A DNA stretch of 50,278 nucleotides, taken from assembly GCF_004349265.1 (NCBI RefSeq), contig NZ_SMFL01000026.1:1-50278 (forward strand), given 5' to 3'. Position 1 is the stretch's first letter. Every line of letters starts with the position of its first letter. Under the pieces are notes generated by a model. That model was not told the origin of the DNA. It saw only the letters and a program-made list of their open reading frames with translations, and ran no database searches. The translations under genes were made by a program, and so were the position numbers. Origin of the DNA: Dyadobacter psychrotolerans. Lineage in GTDB: Bacteria > Bacteroidota > Bacteroidia > Cytophagales > Spirosomataceae. This document shows, one piece after another, positions 44,955 through 50,278 of the stretch.

Positions 44955-46196
44955 TTATTCAGTCACCCACTTGAAATGTTTCCAGTGTGCAAATAAGTTA
45001 GGATTTTGCAAATACAGATTCTTCAACCATTTCCCCGCTCGTGTGATACCTCTTTGTAAAGATTTGAATTTCCTCATTATCCATCTTGTTAGCTTATCAT
45101 TGATATAGCGATAAAGAGCTTTTAATGAAGACTTTCCGAACCTACCGTAATAATTAATCCAACCTCGAATGAACGGATTTAAATCATGGGCACACTCTTC
45201 GATACTGTTACTGTAGCTTCCTGAAATGATAGGATGGCTTCTGATCGTGCTCCGCATTAAGGTTAATTTCTTTTGCGATACAGCTGGTGAAAAACTTACG
45301 AAAAACTGACCTTTTTGATTGCGAGTACTTCTTGGTCTAAATGTAAATCCCAAAAAGTCAAAACTACAGCACTCAAAGTTTTCCGTACGTTTCGAATCCT
45401 TGCAATAGACAATTTTGGTTTTCTCCGTACATAATTCCAGTTTACAAGCATGGAAGCGATCTCTTAGCTTACTTTCCACTAGTTTTAATTGCTTGTAACT
45501 GCGGCAGTGCACAACGATATCGTCAGCGTACCTTTCAAAATGAACGTTTGGAAATTGCTTTTCCATCCATTTATCAAATACAAAGTGAAGAAATACGTTG
45601 GCTAAAAGTGGACTGATTACACCTCCTTGTGGTGTACCTTTTGTCCTTTTCTCCACAGTACCATCCTGAAACATGACATCTGCTTCCAACCATCTTCTAA
45701 TGTACAGCAGCACCCACCGATCGTTAGTGAAGGTAGATATCGCTTTCATAACCAAAGAATGATCGATTGCATCAAAGAAACCGCGAATATCCATATCCAG
45801 AACCCAGTTATCCCGCCAGCATCTCTGTCTTGCTGTTGAAACAGCATCCAGTGCAGACTTTCCAGGACGATATCCGTACGAGTCATGATGGAAACTTGGA
45901 TCTATGATAGGCTCCAAGATATCCTTCACAACCATTTGGGCTATCCTATCAGAAATAGTCGGTATACCAAGTGGTCTGGTTTTACCATATCCTTTCGGTA
46001 TATCAACTCTGCGGACAGCTGGGGGAAAGTAACTTCCTGATGTTAACCGATTCCAGATTTTGTATAGATTCTTGCGCAGGTCTTTTTCAAAATCATCCAT
46101 TGTTTGCCTATCAATACCAGCTGAACCTTTGTTAGCCTTAATCTTAAGATAGGAATCCCAAACCATTTGCCTACTGATATTAAATGACCTTGCCAT
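44955..46196 (-). CDS. ltrA: Group II intron reverse transcriptase/maturase
   Basis: The 413-residue protein starts MARSFNISRQMVWDSYLKIKANKGSAGIDRQTM. It has the RT motifs RPLGIPTISDRIAQMVVKDILEPI, GYRPGKSALDAV, DMDIRGFFDAIDH, GTPQGGVISPLLANVFLHFVFD and the catalytic FERYADDIVVHC. The GIIM maturase domain follows (RGWINYYGRF, the thumb/X region). There is no HNH endonuclease domain, so it is a short-form protein that would use DNA-replication-primed mobility. The length is close to the usual 400-430 for such types. The ORF lies within domain IV. Confidence 0.93.
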   Translation of the reverse strand: MARSFNISRQMVWDSYLKIKANKGSAGIDRQTMDDFEKDLRKNLYKIWNRLTSGSYFPPAVRRVDIPKGYGKTRPLGIPTISDRIAQMVVKDILEPIIDPSFHHDSYGYRPGKSALDAVSTARQRCWRDNWVLDMDIRGFFDAIDHSLVMKAISTFTNDRWVLLYIRRWLEADVMFQDGTVEKRTKGTPQGGVISPLLANVFLHFVFDKWMEKQFPNVHFERYADDIVVHCRSYKQLKLVESKLRDRFHACKLELCTEKTKIVYCKDSKRTENFECCSFDFLGFTFRPRSTRNQKGQFFVSFSPAVSQKKLTLMRSTIRSHPIISGSYSNSIEECAHDLNPFIRGWINYYGRFGKSSLKALYRYINDKLTRWIMRKFKSLQRGITRAGKWLKNLYLQNPNLFAHWKHFKWVTE

Positions 46197-46745
46197 TACT
46201 CTTAGTTCCTCCCTTTATTGGTTGACTAATAGTTTTGACCGAATAACGTAACCCCTTCGCTCCATCTGCTTTCACAGATCTCCTCACTACTACGGGTTAC
46301 TCCGCCCCTCTGGTTCACATTGGTACTTGCAGTTCCATAACATTCGGAACCTCTTCCCTTTACATTAAACCAGCAGGTTCCCACGTTCCACATAAAAGCC
46401 TGAATTAAGATCATGCAGCCTCTACACCGAACGCCACCCAGCCCATAAACAGGTATTGTCTGGATTTGTCCCGGAATAACAACGCCTCCCGGTTTTGACG
46501 TTAGTTGAATTGCTTTTCGATATGTCATCGACTGTTCACTTTCGTTCATCTTCTTAATTCTTACCTGACATTTTTTTTTTATGCCTTTTCCAACGACGCT
46601 CACTACCAAGACTTTTGATCTTAGCAGCTCGTGGTGGTTTGAAGCCAGGGCCTGTACCCAGACTTCGAGGGGCCTTCCCTCATCATTTATGCAGCATGAC
46701 TTTCTAGTCGTCTTTCGAACTTTCTAAAAAGCCTTCGTGGCACAC

Positions 46746-47099
46746 CATTATCCCAGCAATTCCCATTCCGGCTCATGCTTCTATTAAAAGCTTATTTTTG
46801 TCCAATAAGCTTTTAAATTCATTACAGGCATATTGGATACCTCTGTCCGAGTGAAAAATTAATTCATTAGTAATACTTGTGTCGTCCTGATTTTACTTTG
46901 ACTTACAAGGCTGGGGAAATGGTTGTTTTTGTCTTCATAGTTGCCATTCTCTTCCAACGATAAAGAAGATTTTCAGCAATTCCAAACGTCTCTGAAATTT
47001 CCTTGGCACTCCTTCCGGAAGCCAGCAACCTTATTACTTCCTGCTTAAAATCAGCGTCATAACTCCTTGTGGTCTTGATCCCCTTTTGAACTCTCATTC
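46746..47099 (-). pseudogene. IS3-family OrfA fused to OrfB remnant (5' exon of the intron)
   Basis: From 47099 the - strand reads RVQKGIKTTRSYDADFKQEVIRLLASGRSAKEISETFGIAENLLYRWKR, the OrfA helix-turn-helix. It passes directly to MATMKTKTTISPAL, a typical stretch of late OrfB, so the end of OrfA and the first two thirds of OrfB are deleted. After a stop, ITNELIFHSDRGIQYACNEFKSLLDKNK is the DDE core. A single base is missing near 46775, after which MSRNGNCWDN leads to the intron. The ATG lies in the 8-bp target of the IS66 at 47100. Confidence 0.82.
47092..47099. repeat. 8-bp target duplication of IS66 element 2, left copy
   Basis: TCTCATTC, identical to 49476-49483. On the - strand it covers the start codon of the IS3 orfA (GAATGAGA). 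Confidence 0.95.
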
Positions 47100-47156
47100 G
47101 TAAGCAATCGCCTATATCCATCTTTCAGGGCTAACCACCAATTTGAGCTTTGAGAT

Positions 47157-47459
47157 ATGAAAAAAGAACAACACAAATCCCAACAACGATATCGCCAGCT
47201 CTATCTTCGATGGAAAAGTAGCGGCAAAGGTGCTCGTGTATTCTGCGAGCAGGAGTCAATCAAGTATTCGACATTCTGGTATTGGGCCAAAAAGTTTAAA
47301 GCCAGTGCTCTTCCCAAGCATGAGTTCATTGAAATGAAAGTTGATAAGATCGAAGTAAAGTCTTCTCAACCACTTGCCGAACTACGGCTAACTGATAAAG
47401 GTGCGCTGATTTTCTATGAGTTACCAGAGCCCGCATGGGTAAAAGCATTGCTGGCTTAA
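47157..47459 (+). CDS. tnpA: IS66-family accessory protein TnpA
   Basis: The 100-residue protein is MKKEQHKSQQRYRQLYLRWK and then SGKGARVFCEQESIKYSTFWYWAKKFK, the small helix-turn-helix accessory protein of IS66 elements. It ends three bases before tnpB. The start lies 57 bp inside the left end. Confidence 0.85.
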   Translation: MKKEQHKSQQRYRQLYLRWKSSGKGARVFCEQESIKYSTFWYWAKKFKASALPKHEFIEMKVDKIEVKSSQPLAELRLTDKGALIFYELPEPAWVKALLA

Positions 47460-47462
47460 CCG

Positions 47463-47810
47463 ATGCTGTCTTTATCTTCTTCGACACGTTACTTCTTGTA
47501 CAACCACCCTGTGGATATGCGCTGCGGATTCTATTCGCTCGCAGGTCTAGTACAGAACGGTTTAAAGCTGAACCCGCTATCAGGTGATGTCTTTGTATTT
47601 ATCGGAAAACGGGCTAATCAGGTGCGCCTGCTACAGTGGGATGGCGACGGCTACGCACTCTATTCAAAACGATTAGAGGCAGGTACCTTTGAGCGCCCGT
47701 CAGATAAAAAATTACTGATCTCTACAAGGGAACTGACGCTGATTTTACAAGGTGTTAAGTTAAAATCCGTTCAGCTGCGCAAGCGTTATAAACAACTGTC
47801 CATCTATTAA
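47463..47810 (+). CDS. tnpB: IS66-family accessory protein TnpB
   Basis: The 115-residue protein has MLSLSSSTRYFLYNHPVDMRCGFYSLAGLV and GDVFVFIGKRANQVRLLQWDGDGYALYSKRLEAG, the ORF2 signature. It is a paralog of the protein at 37515-37856. It starts three bases after tnpA. A terminator-like hairpin follows. Confidence 0.92.
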   Translation: MLSLSSSTRYFLYNHPVDMRCGFYSLAGLVQNGLKLNPLSGDVFVFIGKRANQVRLLQWDGDGYALYSKRLEAGTFERPSDKKLLISTRELTLILQGVKLKSVQLRKRYKQLSIY

Positions 47811-47831
47811 AAAGTGCATAATATTTTTTAG

Positions 47832-47867
47832 AAAGTGGCCTTCACACGTTGATAAGCCACTTTTTTT
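47832..47867 (+). terminator. Terminator-like hairpin between tnpB and tnpC
   Basis: AAAGTGGC and GCCACTTT form a perfect 8-bp stem around a 16-nt loop, followed by TTTT (run of seven T). It lies 15 bp before the tnpC start and would reduce read-through into the transposase gene. Confidence 0.7.
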
Positions 47868-47882
47868 GCGTATTTTTATAGT

Positions 47883-49421
47883 ATGATCACAGCCGAACCA
47901 GACTATAAATTGCTATATGAACAGGCCCAGCAGAAGCTGGAGCAAACCGAGCAAAAACTTAGGCTGGCGCTGCTGGATGCTAATGAATTACGCCGAAAAC
48001 TATTTGGAATAAGATCCGATAACAGAGTTAAAAAACACTTGGAAGGACAACTTGACCTGTTTCCTTTGGGTGCTACATCTGAGGACATACAAAACTCCGA
48101 AGAGCTTACCGCTGGTGAAGCTCAGAGGCTTAACCAGGAGCAAGACAAGCAAGGCGAAAAGCGCCTGAAAGCAGGGCGCACAAGAATGGTATTGCCAGAT
48201 GGGCTGGAAAGAGAAGAGATCATCATCGATCCACAAGGTGATCTGACTGATTATAAAATAATCGGTCAGGAAGTGACTGAAATACTGGTAATGATTCCTG
48301 CTTCTTTTAAGGTTCGAAGAATTATCCGCCGGAAATGGGCACTGAAAGATCCTGTTAATTCAGATGCAAAAGGTGTACTGATTGCACCGATACCCTCCCG
48401 GACAATCAAACGAGGTCTTTTTGACGAATCTGTCCTTGCACATCTTCTTACCAGTAAGTTCGTGGATCATTTGCCCTTGTACCGGCAAAAACAAATGTTC
48501 GAGCGCATAGGGATGAAAATCCCGCCTGCGACACTAACAGATAATACCAATGCAGCATGTAAATCCCTGGAACCGATCTACAATGCTTTGAAGCGTGAAG
48601 TGTTGACCAATCTGTATTTACAGATTGACGAGACCAGCATACAGGTCCTGGAAAACAGTGGAAAGAAAGGGAGTTCTCACAAGGGCTACCTGTGGGCTTA
48701 TCATGCGCCTGCGGATAGACTTGTCTTCTTTGACTATTGTCCGGGCCGCAATAAAACCGGGCCGGAAAAAATATTAAAAGACTTTTCCGGCGTAATCCAG
48801 ACTGATGGATACAATGTATATCAGAGCCTTTTTGAGAAAAATCAATCTATCTATCATTACTTTTGTATGTCCCATATCCGCCGTCGCTTCGATGAAGCGG
48901 TTAAATATGACAGCGAAAGAGCGAGTTGGGCGGTCGCAACTATAGGTCAACTTTACGGGATTGAAAAGGAAATCCGTGAACATACGCCACCACTCAGTGA
49001 AGGTGAGATTGTTGAAAAAAGGATGACGCAATCGCTGCCGATCCTGACCCAATTACACGAATGGATGCAGGGTGAATATCCCAAGGTACTGCCGCAGAGC
49101 CCTATTGGAAAAGCGATAGGATATGCGCTTCCGCTTATGGAAAGCATGAGACTATATGCTCTTCATGGAGATTTGCAAATCGATAATAATCAAATCGAGA
49201 ATGCGATCAGACCCATTGCCCTGGGTCGGCGCAACTTCCTTTTTGCAGGTACGCATGAGACCGCGCAAAATGCTGCTATAATTTACTCTCTTTTTGCGAC
49301 TTGTAAAAAGCACGATGTAAATCCACAAGACTGGCTACTGGACATTCTTCGAACAATGAACGATCCAAACTACGAAGGTAAATTCTCAGATCTTCTTCCA
49401 AATCGCTGGAAACTGAATTAG
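47883..49421 (+). CDS. tnpC: IS66-family transposase TnpC, complete
   Basis: The 512-residue protein has a coiled-coil N-terminus (YKLLYEQAQQKLEQTEQKLRLALLDANELRRKLFG) and a basic linker. The central part has RRIIRRKWALKDP and the substrate-binding region KFVDHLPLYRQKQMFERIG. The DDE residues are LQIDETSIQVLE, IQTDGYNVYQ and IDNNQIENAIRP with LGRRNFLFAGTH. All three are present, so the enzyme should be active. The length is normal for IS66 TnpC of Bacteroidota. It is separated from tnpB by a hairpin. Confidence 0.95.
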   Translation: MITAEPDYKLLYEQAQQKLEQTEQKLRLALLDANELRRKLFGIRSDNRVKKHLEGQLDLFPLGATSEDIQNSEELTAGEAQRLNQEQDKQGEKRLKAGRTRMVLPDGLEREEIIIDPQGDLTDYKIIGQEVTEILVMIPASFKVRRIIRRKWALKDPVNSDAKGVLIAPIPSRTIKRGLFDESVLAHLLTSKFVDHLPLYRQKQMFERIGMKIPPATLTDNTNAACKSLEPIYNALKREVLTNLYLQIDETSIQVLENSGKKGSSHKGYLWAYHAPADRLVFFDYCPGRNKTGPEKILKDFSGVIQTDGYNVYQSLFEKNQSIYHYFCMSHIRRRFDEAVKYDSERASWAVATIGQLYGIEKEIREHTPPLSEGEIVEKRMTQSLPILTQLHEWMQGEYPKVLPQSPIGKAIGYALPLMESMRLYALHGDLQIDNNQIENAIRPIALGRRNFLFAGTHETAQNAAIIYSLFATCKKHDVNPQDWLLDILRTMNDPNYEGKFSDLLPNRWKLN

Positions 49422-49475
49422 TAGTCTCTATATTATACCTCTAAGAAAAAAACAGGGGGACAGCCGACTGCTTAC

Positions 49476-49483
49476 TCTCATTC
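49476..49483. repeat. 8-bp target duplication of IS66 element 2, right copy
   Basis: TCTCATTC, identical to 47092-47099. Confidence 0.95.
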
Positions 49484-49654
49484 TGCATCACGATGTGCAA
49501 AAATTTGTGCCGCTTTTTGGAGCCACCTCAGCATACGTTCAATTGGCTAAATGACATTTTCTTTATACGCTTTAACCTAATAAAAGCTGTTCGACGGAGT
49601 CTTATAAAATTGCCGCAAGACCGGTATGAAAGAAAGCCATAATTCAATTCGCCT

Positions 49655-50278
49655 TTATAATTTTTTTATAAGCATAATACGTTTGACCTCTGATCTACCA
49701 TCAATTAGAAGCCTAAGAAGATAAATACCATCAGCCTGTGTACTTAAATCAAATGATTGTCCATGGGTTTGGCCAATTCCTACTACCGGCATCTTCCACA
49801 CAACCTGTCCTACAATGTTTGAAATTGATAACAACGATACTTGCCCCTCACTTGTTCCATAACTGATATATATTATACCATCGGTCGGGTTAGGGAAGCA
49901 AGCAAGCCCTAAACTAATTTCCTGTTTCTCAATAGTTTGGATAGTATTGCTTGAAAAAGACTGCCGCGAAGTTGCAGATCCACACGCAACAGCTCTTGCA
50001 GGACCTGGTAAAAGAGTAGTACTCCCCTTAATACGTATTGATAACGAATGTGTATTCCCATCCTTTAAACTTACTGGTAAGGGTATATTAAAACCATAAT
50101 TGCCAGTACCGTAGCCAGCAGTCTTTACATAATCTTTATAAGTACCAGCAATAGCGGTTGCGTAAACAGTATTGCCTTCTACGAGTTCAACTGTTAAAGC
50201 TTCCCCATTGGGATAATTCTTGTCCCAGGCCCAACCACTGACAGTATTACAGTCTGCAGATTCAAATGAACCTAAATA
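49655..50278 (-). CDS. Type IX secreted protein, C-terminal part (cut by window edge)
   Basis: The - strand frame is open from the window edge to the TAA at 49655-49657, giving 207 residues. The first part has FESADCNTVSGWAWDKNYPN, then LTVELVEGNTVYATAIAG and GNYGFNIPLPVSLKDGNTHSLSI, a beta-sandwich repeat common in secreted Cytophagales proteins. The C-terminus is a type A sorting tail: LACFPNPTDGIIYISYG, GQVVWKMPV, and DLSTQADGIYLLRLLIDG ending RIMLIKKL. The tail directs export through the type IX system. The function depends on the missing N-terminal domains. Confidence 0.88.
   Translation of the reverse strand, partial: YLGSFESADCNTVSGWAWDKNYPNGEALTVELVEGNTVYATAIAGTYKDYVKTAGYGTGNYGFNIPLPVSLKDGNTHSLSIRIKGSTTLLPGPARAVACGSATSRQSFSSNTIQTIEKQEISLGLACFPNPTDGIIYISYGTSEGQVSLLSISNIVGQVVWKMPVVGIGQTHGQSFDLSTQADGIYLLRLLIDGRSEVKRIMLIKKL

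Larger units (their letters stand above)
44876..46745 (-). mobile_element. Complete group II intron
   Basis: On the - strand the intron starts at 46745 with GTGTG (consensus GTGYG) and ends at 44876 with AC (consensus AY), a total of 1870 bp. The 5' 550 bp form domains I-III, then the reverse-transcriptase ORF in domain IV, then domain V and a domain VI stem. The boundaries are set by the host gene: joining 46746 to 44875 gives GAT AAT G|CA GTT GCA GAA, which encodes the expected DNAVAE of IS3 transposases. Confidence 0.9.
47100..49475 (+). mobile_element. Intact IS66-family element 2
   Basis: The ends are GTAAGCAATCGCC (47100) and the reverse complement of GTAAGCAGTCGGC (49475). An exact 8-bp target duplication, TCTCATTC, lies on both sides, and three complete genes (tnpA, tnpB, tnpC) are in the usual order. 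The length is 2376 bp. It is the most recent insertion in this nest, since all parts are intact. Confidence 0.95.
44660..49529 (-). mobile_element. IS3-family (IS150-like) remnant split by a group II intron and an IS66
   Basis: On the - strand the element reads from about 49529 (GAGGTGGCTCC, then AAGCGGCACAA) through the start of orfA at the edge of the intact IS66, then 47099-46746, the intron, 44875-44676 and the end near 44645 (AAGCGGACAAGAGG). The two ends share AAGCGG-CA in an imperfect inverted repeat. No clear target duplication was seen. An internal deletion joins orfA directly to the last part of orfB. Confidence 0.65.

Noticed and set aside
46226..46609. A 127-codon open frame on the - strand upstream of the intron reverse transcriptase
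   Set aside because: It lies in the 5' part of the group II intron, which must fold into domains I-III. The translation has no recognisable family and an unusual composition, so I take it as a chance frame in structured RNA.
44645..49535. A target duplication for the IS3-family remnant (GCAT near 44641 and 49530)
   Set aside because: The possible GCAT match does not agree with the best alignment of the two inverted-repeat ends, and the IS66 gene does not resume on the far side, so no duplication is claimed.

Overview
The window is typical of a Bacteroidota chromosome, most likely a Cytophagales/Sphingobacteriales member resembling Dyadobacter or Spirosoma; no species can be fixed from sequence alone. 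The evidence is two proteins with a gliding-motility-associated C-terminal domain (type IX secretion, type B), one protein end with a type A type IX sorting tail, a DUF1080 protein, Wzi- and SatA-like capsule genes, and -7 promoter motifs of the TAnnTTTG kind. No tRNA, rRNA or CRISPR array was seen.

Layout. (1) 1-10.1 kb is a mixed region: the end of an IS66 transposase, a YdeI/DUF1905 protein, a DUF1080 lipid/sugar-hydrolase-like secreted protein, two tandem paralogous type IX secreted proteins separated by a nested set of inverted palindromic repeats, a secreted beta-helix protein, an orphan LuxR-type regulator whose receiver domain has lost its phosphorylation residues, and a small outer-membrane barrel. 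(2) 10.9-36.6 kb is a capsule/exopolysaccharide locus, all on the + strand: CpsB-type phosphatase, Wza-like export lipoprotein, Wzc-like tyrosine kinase, UDP-glucose dehydrogenase, the GDP-mannose to GDP-L-fucose pathway (ManC, Gmd, Fcl), Wzx flippase, three hexapeptide acyltransferases, a Wzy-like polymerase, about seven glycosyltransferases or candidates, Wzi, WecG/TagA/CpsF and an outer-membrane protein. The polymer is inferred to contain fucose and glucuronic acid and to be acylated. No initiating sugar-phosphate transferase (WbaP/WcaJ type) is present. The glycosyltransferase half is visibly more AT-rich than the nucleotide-sugar half. (3) 36.7-49.5 kb is a mobile-element graveyard built by repeated insertion of one element into another: an IS256 remnant holds an IS66, which holds an IS21-family element with an 8-bp target duplication, whose istA gene holds a three-tyrosine-recombinase (RIT) element. 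Next to it an IS3-family remnant is split by a complete group II intron and by an intact second IS66 with a perfect 8-bp target duplication. (4) 49.65 kb to the end is the C-terminus of a type IX secreted protein on the - strand.

The capsule genes work as one pathway: sugar nucleotides are made in the cytoplasm, assembled by glycosyltransferases, flipped by Wzx, polymerised by Wzy, length-controlled by the Wzc/CpsB kinase-phosphatase pair, exported by Wza and anchored with help from Wzi. The most notable structures are the precise, reconstructable junctions in the mobile region (RIT in istA, intron in the IS3 transposase, two 8-bp target duplications), the six-versus-two terminal repeats of the IS21 element, and the inverted repeat cluster between the two secreted-protein paralogs.
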